Part shown: positions 28,131 through 37,099 of the stretch, piece after piece
Position numbering within the stretch: position 1 is the first letter of the stretch
Layout of the letters: every line of letters starts with the position of its first letter
Assembly (NCBI RefSeq): GCF_904067045.1
Contig: NZ_CAJFDC010000024.1
Span: forward strand, 148,634-212,633
From: Pseudomonas sp. FEN
GTDB taxonomy: Bacteria; Pseudomonadota; Gammaproteobacteria; Pseudomonadales; Pseudomonadaceae
Direction of reading: 5' to 3'
DNA: 64,000 nucleotides
Position numbers and translations under genes: made by a program
The notes under the pieces: model-generated
What the model was told of the DNA's origin: nothing
What the model saw: only the letters and a program-made list of their open reading frames with translations
The model's database searches: none

Positions 28131-28766
28131 ATGTCCGCGCGCCTGCTGTATGTGATGGACCCGATGTGTTCCTGGTGCTGGGGGTTTGCCCCGGTGGCCG
28201 AGGCGCTGGTCAAGCAGGCGCAGGCGGCGGGTGTCGAGCTGCACCTGGTCATGGGCGGCTTGCGCACCGGCAGCGGCTCCGCGCTGGAGCCGACGACCCG
28301 GCGTTATATCCTCGAGCACTGGCAGGCGGTCACCGAGACCACCGGCCAGTTGTTCAAGCTCGACGGCGCCTTGCCGGACGGCTTCGTCTACGACACCGAG
28401 CCGGCTTGTCGAGCGGTCGTCACCGCGCGCAGCTTGGCGCCGGACTGCGCGTGGGCGCTGGTGGGGCTGATCCAGCGGGCCTTTTATATCGAGGGGCGCG
28501 ATGTCACCCAAGCCCGCGTGCTGGTGGAACTGGCGGAACAGGCCGGTTTGCCGCGCATCGAGTTTGCCGGCGCTTTCGACACGGCCGAGCAGCATGCGGC
28601 CACTGCCGCCGACTTCACCTGGGTCCAGGACCTGGGCATCGCCGGTTTCCCGACCTTGCTGGCCGAGCGCAACGGTCAGTTGGCGTTGCTGACCAATGGC
28701 TACCAGCCGCTGGCTGAACTTGCTCCGCTGCTCGGCCGTTGGCTGGAGCGCGCGGCCTGTGCCTGA
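28131..28766 (+). CDS. DsbA family (FrnE-like) thioredoxin-fold protein
   Basis: 211 residues, no signal peptide. Thioredoxin-fold with the active-site CSWCW (C13 and C16) near the N-terminus, a long helical insertion and the cis-proline loop GIAGFPTLL near 170. The cytosolic FrnE-type branch of DsbA fits. Likely a thiol-disulfide oxidoreductase; partner unknown. Its stop overlaps the start of the ABC exporter gene. Confidence 0.88.
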   Translation: MSARLLYVMDPMCSWCWGFAPVAEALVKQAQAAGVELHLVMGGLRTGSGSALEPTTRRYILEHWQAVTETTGQLFKLDGALPDGFVYDTEPACRAVVTARSLAPDCAWALVGLIQRAFYIEGRDVTQARVLVELAEQAGLPRIEFAGAFDTAEQHAATAADFTWVQDLGIAGFPTLLAERNGQLALLTNGYQPLAELAPLLGRWLERAACA

Positions 28767-30570
28767 TCAACCCGAACCCTTCAAGCCACCCGCGGACCGC
28801 CTGAGCTGGGCAGAAATTCGCCGCTTGGCCCTGCGTCACAAAAAAGCCTTGTGGATCGCCAACCTCGTGGCGGTACTGGCGACCTTGTGCAGTGTGCCGA
28901 TTCCCCTGCTGTTGCCGCTGTTGGTGGACGAAGTCCTGCTGGGGCACGGAGATGCCGCGCTCAAGGTGATGAATCACCTGCTGCCCGGTGCCTGGCAGCG
29001 CGCCGTCGGCTACATCGGCCTGATGTTGCTGGTGACCCTGAGCCTGCGCTGTGGGGCCTTGATGTTCAACGTGGTGCAGGCGCGGCTGTTCACCGGGCTG
29101 GCGAAGGATATCGTCTATCGCATCCGTATACGGCTGATCGAACGCTTGAAACGCATTTCCCTGGGGGAGTACGAAAGTCTCGGGAGTGGCACCGTGACCA
29201 CGCACCTGGTGACCGACCTGGATACCCTGGACAAGTTCGTCGGCGAAACCCTGAGTCGCTTTCTGGTGGCGATGCTGACGCTGCTGGGCACCTCCGCCAT
29301 CCTGGTCTGGATGCACTGGAAGCTGGCGCTGCTGATCCTGCTGTTCAACCCATTGGTGATCTATGCCACGGTGCTGTTGGGCAAGCGGGTCAAGCACCTG
29401 AAGAAGCTGGAAAACGACAGCACCTCGCGCTTTACCCAGGCCCTGACCGAGACCCTCGACGCGATCCAGGAAGTGCGCGCGGGCAATCGCCAGGGATTTT
29501 TCCTCGGTCGCCTCGGCAGGCGGGCCCGGGAAGTGCGCGATTATGCCGTGGCCTCCCAATGGAAAAGCGACGCATCGAACCGGGCCACGGGGCTGTTGTT
29601 TCAGTTCGGCATCGATATTTTCCGGGCCGCCGCGATGCTCACGGTACTGTTTTCGGACCTGTCCATTGGCCAGATGCTCGCGGTGTTCAGTTACCTCTGG
29701 TTCATGATCGGGCCGGTGGAGCAGTTGTTGAACCTGCAATATGCCTTCTATGCCGCTGGCGGTGCGCTCGAGCGGATCAACGAGCTGCTGGCGCGTGCCG
29801 ATGAGCCGCAGTACCCCGGTGGCATTGACCCCTTCGAGGGGCATGACACCGTGGGCATCGAGGTGCGGGCGCTGAATTTCGCCTATGGCGCGGAGCCGGT
29901 GCTCGATCAACTGGACCTGTCCATCGCCGCTGGCGAAAAAGTCGCGATAGTCGGGGCCAGCGGCGGCGGTAAAAGCACGCTGGTGCAACTGCTGCTGGGG
30001 TTGTATACGCCCCAGGCCGGGACCATTTGCTTCGGTGGCGTGTCTCAAGTCGATATTGGCCTGGACACCGTGCGCGAGAACGTGGCGGTGGTATTGCAGC
30101 ATCCGGCGTTGTTCAACGATACGGTACGCGCCAACCTCACCATGGGGCGCGAGCGCAGTGATGAGTCCTGCTGGCGGGCACTGGAAATTGCCCAGCTCGA
30201 CGCTACGATCAAGCTGTTGCCGCAAGGCCTGGACAGTATCGTCGGGCGTTCCGGGGTGCGCCTGTCCGGTGGTCAGCGTCAGCGCCTGGCCATTGCCCGG
30301 ATGGTGTTGGCCGAGCCCAAGGTGGTGATCCTCGACGAAGCGACGTCGGCACTGGACGCGGCCACCGAGTACAACCTGCATCAAGCCTTGAGCCGGTTTC
30401 TCAGCGGTCGCACGACCCTGATCATTGCCCACCGCCTGTCCGCGGTGAAACAGGCGGATCGGGTATTGGTGTTCGATGGCGGGCGGATTGCCGAAGACGG
30501 CGATCATCAGCAACTGATTGCCGACGGCGGCCTTTATGCCAAGCTGTACGGGCATCTGCAAAAAATTTGA
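28759..30570 (+). CDS. ABC exporter, fused membrane and ATPase domains
   Basis: 603 residues from a GTG that overlaps the end of the DsbA-like gene by eight bases. N-terminal exporter domain with six membrane spans (about 35-325), then the ATPase (about 355-600) with Walker A GASGGGKST, signature LSGGQRQR and Walker B VVILDEATSALD. The half-transporter probably works as a homodimer in the inner membrane. Substrate unknown. The overlap suggests co-expression with the thiol oxidoreductase. Confidence 0.9.
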   Translation: MPDQPEPFKPPADRLSWAEIRRLALRHKKALWIANLVAVLATLCSVPIPLLLPLLVDEVLLGHGDAALKVMNHLLPGAWQRAVGYIGLMLLVTLSLRCGALMFNVVQARLFTGLAKDIVYRIRIRLIERLKRISLGEYESLGSGTVTTHLVTDLDTLDKFVGETLSRFLVAMLTLLGTSAILVWMHWKLALLILLFNPLVIYATVLLGKRVKHLKKLENDSTSRFTQALTETLDAIQEVRAGNRQGFFLGRLGRRAREVRDYAVASQWKSDASNRATGLLFQFGIDIFRAAAMLTVLFSDLSIGQMLAVFSYLWFMIGPVEQLLNLQYAFYAAGGALERINELLARADEPQYPGGIDPFEGHDTVGIEVRALNFAYGAEPVLDQLDLSIAAGEKVAIVGASGGGKSTLVQLLLGLYTPQAGTICFGGVSQVDIGLDTVRENVAVVLQHPALFNDTVRANLTMGRERSDESCWRALEIAQLDATIKLLPQGLDSIVGRSGVRLSGGQRQRLAIARMVLAEPKVVILDEATSALDAATEYNLHQALSRFLSGRTTLIIAHRLSAVKQADRVLVFDGGRIAEDGDHQQLIADGGLYAKLYGHLQKI

Positions 30571-30782
30571 CGTGCTTGAGTTTTGCTCGGTTTTCTGTTC
30601 TTAGTGATTGAATTGGCTGACGGAAATATTTTTTTTCTCTGTGCGTGCGGGCGATGGATAAGCTCCAGGAATCTGGAGCGGATTGTTGATTCCTTCGATA
30701 TCGTGGAAATTAGCCTAGGCTGCGCTATCGGAGGTGGATTTCTCTCGAGTGCTCATCTGGCAGTGCTGATGCAAGGGATCTC

Positions 30783-33242
30783 ATGAAGCAAACGCGGACT
30801 CTCGGAACGCCACGGCTGTTGGGTATCGTCTGGCCATTTATCGCTGTTGTTCTTTTTCAGGCCTTGCTGGGGGGGGGGAGCCTGTATGTGCTTTCCGCCG
30901 TGCGCGGTTATGTGGCTGGCGAAAGCCTCTGGTCCAAGGGGCAGAAGGATGCGATCTACTACCTCAACCTGTACGCGGATAGCCGCGACGAAACGATTTT
31001 CCGTAAATACCAGGACGCCATTACCGTGCCCCAGGGTGGGCATGACCTGCGTGTCGCCCTGGATGCGCCGATCCCGGATCTTGCGGGTGCCCGGCGCGGT
31101 ATCCTGCAAGGCGGCAACCATCCCGACGATGTTTCCAGCATCATCTGGTTGTACCTGAACTTCCGGCACTTCAGCTATATGGAGCGGGCCATTGAGAAGT
31201 GGACGCTGGGTGACAGCTACCTGGTGCGGCTGGACAGCGTTGCCCAGCAGATGCACCAGGCTATTTCCGCCAACCAGGAGAGCAATACCGATATCCAGCG
31301 TTGGAAGAGTCAGATCTATGCCATCAACGATGGCGTGACGCCAGCCGCGAAAGCCTTCAGCGATGCCCTCGGCGAAGGCTCGCGAGTCATTCTCCGGCTG
31401 CTGCTGATCACCAACCTGGCCACGGCCCTGGGGCTGATCGTCCTGGCCTTGCTGCGCACGCACAAGTTGCTGGCCCAGCGGCATGCCTTTGCCGATGCCT
31501 TGCAGCTGGAAAAGGAACGGGCACAGATTACGCTCGAATCCATTGGCGACGGGGTCATCACCACCGATGTGGGAGGCGCTATCGCCTATATGAACCCGGC
31601 CGCCGAGCAACTGACCCACTGGAAGGCCGAACAGGCCTGTGGCTTGCCCCTGGCGGCGCTGTTCAACCTGCTGGATGAAAATGCCCAGGACGAAGGTTTC
31701 ACCCTGATCGAGCATATCCTCAGTGGCCGGCTGAGCGGTGGCAGCGAACATTCCAAGCTGATCCAGCGCCTGGACGGCAGTACCGTATCGGTAACCCTGG
31801 TGGGAGCACCGATCCGCAACGCCGGCAAGGTCAGTGGCACGGTACTGGTGTTGCACGATATGACCCAGGAGCGGCAGTACATCGCCAACCTGTCCTGGCA
31901 AGCCACCCATGACGCCCTGACGGGCCTGGCCAATCGACGTGAGTTCGAGTATCGCCTGGAGCAGGCGTTGTACAGCCTGAGCCGCCAGCCCGCGCGTCAC
32001 TCGTTGATGTTCCTCGACCTGGACCAGTTCAAGCTGGTCAACGATACCTGTGGTCATGCGGCCGGCGATGAACTGCTCCGGCACATCTGCGCGCTGTTGC
32101 AATCCGGGCTGCGTGAGGGCGATACCCTGGCCCGCCTGGGCGGTGACGAGTTCGGCATACTGCTGGAGAATTGTCCGTCGGAGGCTGCGGAAAAAATCGC
32201 CGAAGGCCTGCGCCAGACCGTGCAGAACCTGCATTTCGTCTGGAAAGGGCGGCCATTCGTGACCACGGTCAGTATCGGCCTGGTGCACATCGCCCAGGCG
32301 CCGACCACGCTGGAGGCCTCGCTGCGGGCGGCGGACATGGCCTGCTACATGGCCAAGGAAAAGGGGCGCAACCGGGTCCAGGTCTATCACGCGGACGATT
32401 CCGAGCTGTCCTTGCGTTTCGGCGAGATGGCCTGGGTCCAGCGTTTGCACATGGCCCTGGAAGAAAATCGTTTCTGCCTGTATGCACAGGAAATTGCCGC
32501 GCTGGGGCCGGCCGATCAGTCCGGCGGCCATGTGGAAATCCTCCTGCGTCTGCATGACGAGGCCGGCCGGATGATCCTGCCCGACAGCTTTATCCCGGCC
32601 GCCGAGCGTTATGGCCTGATGACCCAGCTCGACCGCTGGGTGGTGGAGAACGTCTTCAAGGTCATTGCCGAATGCATCGCCCAGCGGCACGAGGGGCAGA
32701 TGGCAATGTGTGCGATCAATCTGTCGGGCATTACCATTGGCGACGACGGTTTCCTGGGCTTCCTGCATGAGCAGTTCAAGCTGCACGGCATTCCGCCGGA
32801 TATGATTTGTTTCGAAATAACTGAAACCAGTGCCATTGCCAATCTCGGCAGTGCCATACGATTTATCAATGAACTCAAGAACTTGGGCTGTCGGTTCTCC
32901 CTGGACGATTTTTGCGCCGGAATGTCTTCATTCGCCTATCTCAAACATTTGCCTGTAGACTTCCTGAAGATCGATGGAAGTTTCGTAAAGGATATGCTGG
33001 ACGACCCGATTAACCGTGCCATGGTCGAGGTGATCAATCACATCGGCCATGTCATGGGGAAGCGAACGATTGCAGAGTTTGTTGAAACAGCGCAGATCGA
33101 GCAGGCCCTGCTCGAAATCGGTGTCGACTATGCTCAAGGCTACATTATCGAGCGACCGCAATTGTTCACCTGCGAAAGTCTGTTGTGTCGACCCGCGCGA
33201 CCTCGGCCTCTCCTGTTCAAGGCGCCTGGTACATTCCGCTGA
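30783..33242 (+). CDS. Membrane GGDEF/EAL cyclic-di-GMP enzyme with PAS domain
   Basis: 819 residues. Membrane span 1 at about 10-35, periplasmic domain to about 210, span 2 at about 215-235, PAS domain about 245-360, GGDEF about 375-540, EAL about 550-800. The GGDEF motif is intact (GGDEFGI), with an inhibitory RxxD (REGD) five residues before it. The EAL motif is the variant EILLRL, and the metal/catalytic residues look complete (INLSG, FEITET, LDDFCAG, LKIDGSF, IAEFVE, YAQGY), so it could make or break c-di-GMP. Ten consecutive G's at 30869-30878 lie in codons 29-32; slippage there would shift the frame. Confidence 0.93.
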   Translation: MKQTRTLGTPRLLGIVWPFIAVVLFQALLGGGSLYVLSAVRGYVAGESLWSKGQKDAIYYLNLYADSRDETIFRKYQDAITVPQGGHDLRVALDAPIPDLAGARRGILQGGNHPDDVSSIIWLYLNFRHFSYMERAIEKWTLGDSYLVRLDSVAQQMHQAISANQESNTDIQRWKSQIYAINDGVTPAAKAFSDALGEGSRVILRLLLITNLATALGLIVLALLRTHKLLAQRHAFADALQLEKERAQITLESIGDGVITTDVGGAIAYMNPAAEQLTHWKAEQACGLPLAALFNLLDENAQDEGFTLIEHILSGRLSGGSEHSKLIQRLDGSTVSVTLVGAPIRNAGKVSGTVLVLHDMTQERQYIANLSWQATHDALTGLANRREFEYRLEQALYSLSRQPARHSLMFLDLDQFKLVNDTCGHAAGDELLRHICALLQSGLREGDTLARLGGDEFGILLENCPSEAAEKIAEGLRQTVQNLHFVWKGRPFVTTVSIGLVHIAQAPTTLEASLRAADMACYMAKEKGRNRVQVYHADDSELSLRFGEMAWVQRLHMALEENRFCLYAQEIAALGPADQSGGHVEILLRLHDEAGRMILPDSFIPAAERYGLMTQLDRWVVENVFKVIAECIAQRHEGQMAMCAINLSGITIGDDGFLGFLHEQFKLHGIPPDMICFEITETSAIANLGSAIRFINELKNLGCRFSLDDFCAGMSSFAYLKHLPVDFLKIDGSFVKDMLDDPINRAMVEVINHIGHVMGKRTIAEFVETAQIEQALLEIGVDYAQGYIIERPQLFTCESLLCRPARPRPLLFKAPGTFR
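30869..30878 (+). repeat. Ten-G homopolymer inside the GGDEF/EAL coding sequence
   Basis: Ten G's encode part of LLGGGSLY in the first membrane helix. Tracts of this length are prone to strand slippage. In the sequence given, the frame is open. Confidence 0.9.
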
Positions 33243-33288
33243 AACCTTTGCTGATCTGCTTAAATCACCACTCAGAAGGAGCCCGATA

Positions 33289-34086
33289 GTGATCGACACA
33301 TTCAGCAGAACCGGCCCGCTCATGGAGGCCTCCAGCTACCCCGCCTGGGCGCAGCAGCTCATTCAGGACTGTAGCGAGAGCAAGCGCCGGGTTGTCGAAC
33401 ACGAACTTTACCAGCGGATGCGCGACAACAGGTTGAGCGCTAAAACCATGCGCCACTATCTGATTGGCGGCTGGCCGGTGGTTGAACAGTTTGCGTTGTA
33501 CATGGCACAGAACCTCACCAAGACCCGTTTTGCCCGCCATCCCGGCGAGGACATGGCGCGGCGTTGGCTGATGCGCAACATCCGTGTGGAACTGAACCAC
33601 GCCGACTATTGGTTGCATTGGAGTCGCGCTCACGGCGTGACCCTTGAGGACCTGCAGGCGCAACTGGTGCCGCCCGAACTGCACGCGCTGAGTCATTGGT
33701 GCTGGCATACCAGTTCGGCCGACCCGCTGATCGTGGCGATTGCCGCGACCAACTATGCGATCGAGGGGGCTACTGGCGAGTGGTCCGCGCTGGTTTGTTC
33801 GACGGGAGTCTATGCGGCGGCGTTCCCGGAGGAGGACCGCAAGCGTGCGATGAAATGGTTGAAGATGCATGCCCAGTACGATGATGCCCATCCATGGGAA
33901 GCGCTGGAAATCATCTGCACCCTGGCCGGCAACAATCCTGCCAAGGCGTTGCAGGTCGAGCTCCGGCAGGCGATCTGCAAGAGCTACGACTACATGTACC
34001 TGTTCCTCGAGCGGTGCATGCAACTGGAGCCATCGGAAAAGGCGCCGGTCACCCGCGAACGCCAGGCCGCCCTCGCCGAGGGTTGA
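33289..34086 (+). CDS. TenA/PqqC-like iron-type oxidase or hydrolase family protein
   Basis: 265 residues from the GTG at 33289, which has an AGAAGGA site. All-helical TenA/PqqC/heme-oxygenase-like fold: ELYQRMRDNRLSAKTMRHYL, RWLMRNIRVELNHADYWLHW, AATNYAIEGATGEW and KMHAQYDDAHPWEALEII. Conserved Glu/His/Asp (ELNHADYW; YDDAHPWE) could bind a metal, as in haem-oxygenase-like di-iron enzymes. Older annotations call such proteins TenA-type regulators. The reaction is unknown. It lies 46 bases after the GGDEF/EAL gene. Confidence 0.8.
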   Translation: MIDTFSRTGPLMEASSYPAWAQQLIQDCSESKRRVVEHELYQRMRDNRLSAKTMRHYLIGGWPVVEQFALYMAQNLTKTRFARHPGEDMARRWLMRNIRVELNHADYWLHWSRAHGVTLEDLQAQLVPPELHALSHWCWHTSSADPLIVAIAATNYAIEGATGEWSALVCSTGVYAAAFPEEDRKRAMKWLKMHAQYDDAHPWEALEIICTLAGNNPAKALQVELRQAICKSYDYMYLFLERCMQLEPSEKAPVTRERQAALAEG

Positions 34087-34090
34087 CTTG

Positions 34091-34179
34091 TTGTGGGAGC
34101 CGGCTTGCCGGCGATAGCGGCCTTAAAAGGTTTGCATCGCTCTTGCGGGCCTCATCGCCGGTAAGTCGGCTCCTACAAC
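34091..34179. repeat. REP pair (REPIN-like inverted repeat)
   Basis: Two REP-type arms in opposite orientation, GGGAGCCGGCTTGCCGGCGA at 34095-34114 and the inverted ATCGCCGG..GTCGGCTCCTAC near 34154-34175. Lies between convergent genes, the TenA-like gene and the diguanylate cyclase. Confidence 0.8.
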
Positions 34180-34197
34180 CAAGTACGTGCCTTGGGC

Positions 34198-35124
34198 TCA
34201 GCCCGCCATTGCCAGTCGGTTGCGACCTTCGCGTTTGGCCACATACAGGGCGCTGTCCGCCCGACGTAGCAGGCTTTCCGTGGACTCTCCCGGCAACAGC
34301 GTGGCACAACCCAGGCTTACCGTCAGGGTGATCAGTTGGCCGTCACCGTCATAATCCTGGGCCTGCGCCGCACAGCGCAAGCGTTCACCCACCAAGGCCG
34401 CCGCCTCGCGATGGGTATTGGACAGCAGGATCAGAAACTCCTCGCCGCCATAGCGGAACACCCTGTCGACGTTACGCAGTTGGTCCTTGATCGAGGCGGC
34501 TACGCTCTTGAGCACCTTGTCGCCGACGCTGTGCCCGTGGTTGTCGTTGATTTGCTTGAAGTGGTCAATATCCAGCATCAGCACCGAGATCGGTTGGCCA
34601 TGGCGACGGGCCAGTTCGAACTCCCGTTGCAGGGCCTGCTCCATGGCGACACGATTGCCGGTTTCGGTCAGCGGGTCACGCAGGGCGCTGCGGGTGGCGG
34701 CGCGGTAGAGCAGGGCGTTACGCATCGGGTACAGCAGGCTCGCCAGCAATGACTCCAGGTTACCCAGTTCCGGTTCGCTGAAACGCTGGTTGCGACGGAA
34801 TATCAGTTCGCCCAGATATTCGCCTTCATGGCTCAGGCTGTAGCTGATCGAGTGGCGGCCGCGATGGCCGAACTCCAGGCGCAAATCGCTGCCCGAATGC
34901 AGGTAGCTCAGGGCGTCCAGCGGGACCACGCGCTGAATTTCGCGGAAGAAGGTCTCCAGGATACGCTCCGGTTCCAGACTGACTTGCAACTGCAAGGCCA
35001 GTTGCTGGCGCAGTTGAACCAGGCTGATGGGGCGTTGCTGGATGTGCGGGAGCTGGCCAAAGCCCAGGCGTTGCAATCTGGCGCGATCAAAGTCAATTGC
35101 GTTGGTCTGGGTAGGTGTTTTCAT
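34198..35124 (-). CDS. Diguanylate cyclase with GAF-like N-terminus
   Basis: 308 residues. Residues about 35-140 look like a GAF-type sensory region, with no membrane spans. The GGDEF domain (about 145-305) has an active GGEEF motif at 226-230 and an RxxD inhibitory site (RNVD) five residues before it. It should make c-di-GMP from two GTP with product feedback. Convergent with the preceding group, so two c-di-GMP enzymes lie within 4.5 kb. Confidence 0.92.
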   Translation of the reverse strand: MKTPTQTNAIDFDRARLQRLGFGQLPHIQQRPISLVQLRQQLALQLQVSLEPERILETFFREIQRVVPLDALSYLHSGSDLRLEFGHRGRHSISYSLSHEGEYLGELIFRRNQRFSEPELGNLESLLASLLYPMRNALLYRAATRSALRDPLTETGNRVAMEQALQREFELARRHGQPISVLMLDIDHFKQINDNHGHSVGDKVLKSVAASIKDQLRNVDRVFRYGGEEFLILLSNTHREAAALVGERLRCAAQAQDYDGDGQLITLTVSLGCATLLPGESTESLLRRADSALYVAKREGRNRLAMAG

Positions 35125-35498
35125 GGTGGCGAGCCCCTAAGCACGGAATACGGTCTTACAGGCTGGGCGAGAGCGGCTTGGGGCGACGCATCTTACTGGT
35201 CCATCAGTCCCGCAGGACGATTGATATCAGTCTAGTCCTTTTGGCCGGGGCTTTTGTACCCGGTCGATGCAGCTCCCCCAGACAGCTCTCACGCTGCGTG
35301 TCTGAGGAAGTTAGAGCGAAAGTCGTGCCAATCGCTTCAGTCGAATAAAATCCCTTTGAATTCAGCGGCTTGTTTTTTGGGGAAAACATCGTTGCCAGAA
35401 AGGATGGCAGTTGTTTGACGTGTGCTGATGGCTTTTTGAAATTAAGCGCGTTGCGTGCCGGTATACCGGCACGCAGGGGCGGGAGGAGAGGCCGGTGT
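35125..35498. other. Intergenic region between diguanylate cyclase and yciK
   Basis: About 375 bases. It carries the upstream region of the diguanylate cyclase (minus strand) and the region after yciK. A perfect 22-base palindrome lies at 35453-35474. I see no gene or RNA. Confidence 0.5.
35453..35474. other. Perfect 22-base palindrome after yciK
   Basis: Self-complementary across 22 bases with its centre at TATA (around 35462-35465), about 25 bases beyond the yciK stop. No U tract follows on the minus strand, so it is either a weak terminator stem or a protein-binding site. Confidence 0.5.
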
Positions 35499-36239
35499 TT
35501 ACTGTGCGTCGAAGGCCTGGCCGTTGACGCCGCTGCTGTCGGGGCCCATCAGGTACAGATAGACCGGCATGATCTGCTGGGGTGTCGGGTTATTTTCCGG
35601 GTTTTCTCCGGGATAGGCCTGGGCCCGCATGCTGGTGCGGGTGGCGCCGGGGTTGATGCTGTTGGCGCGCACCGGGGCTACCGTATCGAGCTCATCGGCC
35701 AGGGTTTGCATCAGCCCTTCGGTGGCGAACTTGGACACCCCGTAGGCCCCCCAGTAGGCGCGGCCTTTGCGGCCGACGCTGCTGGAGGTGAAGATCACCG
35801 AGGCGTCCTGGGAAAGCTTGAGCAGGGGCAGCAAGGTGCTGGTCAGCATGAACATGGCGTTGACGTTGACGTGCATGACCCGCATGAAGTTTTCGCCGGA
35901 CAACTGTTCCAGCGGTGTGCGCGGGCCAATGATCGAGGCGTTGTGCAGCAGGCCGTCGAGGTGGCCGAATTCGCTTTCGACCATGGCCGCCAGTTCGTCG
36001 TACTGGTGCGGCAGGGCGGTTTCCAGGTTGAACGGGATGACCACCGGTTGCGGGTGACCGGCGGCCTCGATTTCGTCATAGACCTGGCTCAGGTTGGCTT
36101 CGGTCTTGCCCAGCAGCAGCACGGTGGCACCATGGGCGGCATAGGTCTTCGCGGCGGCGGCGCCGATGCCACGGCCGGCACCGGTGACCAGGATGACGCG
36201 GTCCTTGAGCAGGTCGGGGCGGGCGGAATAATCGAACAT
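35499..36239 (-). CDS. YciK family short-chain dehydrogenase
   Basis: 246 residues. Classical SDR with TGAGRGIGAAAAKTYA at the N-terminus, LHNASI, the serine in IFTSSSVG and the catalytic YGVSK. YciK-type proteins are conserved next to ubiG and mupP in pseudomonads. Substrate not established. Last gene of the minus-strand deaminase-ubiG-mupP-yciK group, separated from mupP by a REP pair. Confidence 0.9.
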   Translation of the reverse strand: MFDYSARPDLLKDRVILVTGAGRGIGAAAAKTYAAHGATVLLLGKTEANLSQVYDEIEAAGHPQPVVIPFNLETALPHQYDELAAMVESEFGHLDGLLHNASIIGPRTPLEQLSGENFMRVMHVNVNAMFMLTSTLLPLLKLSQDASVIFTSSSVGRKGRAYWGAYGVSKFATEGLMQTLADELDTVAPVRANSINPGATRTSMRAQAYPGENPENNPTPQQIMPVYLYLMGPDSSGVNGQAFDAQ

Positions 36240-36287
36240 GGCTAAACCTCTACAAATAGAAAACAGATAGGCGGCTCACCGCGCACG

Positions 36288-36389
36288 TTGTAGGAGCCGA
36301 GCTTGCTCGCGCTGGATGTCAACGATAGCGCGGGGCGTCTGATAGCCCGCGGTGCCTGAACCACCATCGCGAGCAAGCTCGCGCCTACA
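36288..36389. repeat. REP pair (REPIN-like inverted repeat)
   Basis: TTGTAGGAGCCGAGCTTGCTCGCGC near 36288-36312 faces the inverted ATCGCGAGCAAGCTCGCGCCTACA ending at 36389. Lies between yciK and mupP. Confidence 0.85.
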
Positions 36390-36424
36390 GAGATGTGTAG
36401 GCGCGGTGTTTGCCAGCTCAGGGC

Positions 36425-37096
36425 TCAACAACCGCACAGCGCGTTATCCAGTATCTTGCGCAACTCCAGCGGGTGATCGACCACCACATCGGCGCCCCAG
36501 TGATCGGGGTTGTCGTCCGGGTGAATGTAGCCGTAACGAACCGCCGCGGTGCGGGTCCCGGCGTCGCGTCCGGATTCGATATCACGCAAGTCATCGCCGA
36601 CGAACAAGACACTGGCCGGATCCAGGTCGAGCATCTTGCAGGCCAGGATCAGCGGCTCCGGGTGAGGCTTGCTGTTGGTCACATGGTCCGGACAGATCAG
36701 CAGCGCCGAACGCTGTGCCAGCCCCAACTGGTGCATGATCGGTTCGGCGAAGCGCAGCGGTTTGTTGGTGACCACGCCCCAGAGCAGATTGGCCTTCTCG
36801 ATGTCGGCCAGCAGTTCGGCCATGCCGTCGAACAATCGGCTATGGACGGCGCAGGCCTTGAGGTAGCGCTCCAGAAACTCCTGGCGCAACGCTTCGAAGC
36901 CTGGCGACTCGGGGTCCATCATGAAGGTCACGGCGACCATGGCGCGGGCACCACCGGAGATCTCGTCGCGAATCGATCGCTCGCTGATCGGTGGCAGGCC
37001 GCGATCGGCCAGCATGGCCTGGCAGATGGCAATAAAGTCCGGCGCGGTGTCGAGCAGGGTGCCATCCATGTCGAAGAGAACCGCTCTCAAACGCAT
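36425..37096 (-). CDS. mupP: N-acetylmuramic acid 6-phosphate phosphatase
   Basis: 223 residues, HAD family. In pseudomonads this gene next to ubiG encodes MupP, which dephosphorylates MurNAc-6-phosphate in a peptidoglycan recycling route that bypasses part of de novo synthesis and affects fosfomycin tolerance. Motif I DMDGTLLDT with D9 and D11, motif II VVTNKP, a conserved K in SKPHPEP and motif IV VGDDLRD are all present. It may be annotated as phosphoglycolate phosphatase by similarity; the gene neighbourhood favours MupP. Confidence 0.88.
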   Translation of the reverse strand: MRLRAVLFDMDGTLLDTAPDFIAICQAMLADRGLPPISERSIRDEISGGARAMVAVTFMMDPESPGFEALRQEFLERYLKACAVHSRLFDGMAELLADIEKANLLWGVVTNKPLRFAEPIMHQLGLAQRSALLICPDHVTNSKPHPEPLILACKMLDLDPASVLFVGDDLRDIESGRDAGTRTAAVRYGYIHPDDNPDHWGADVVVDHPLELRKILDNALCGC

Positions 37097-37099
37097 GGG

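Noticed and set aside
30753..32786. A 677-codon open frame on the minus strand
   Set aside because: Antisense to the GGDEF/EAL gene, which has intact motifs; low-complexity Gln/His/Arg-rich translation.
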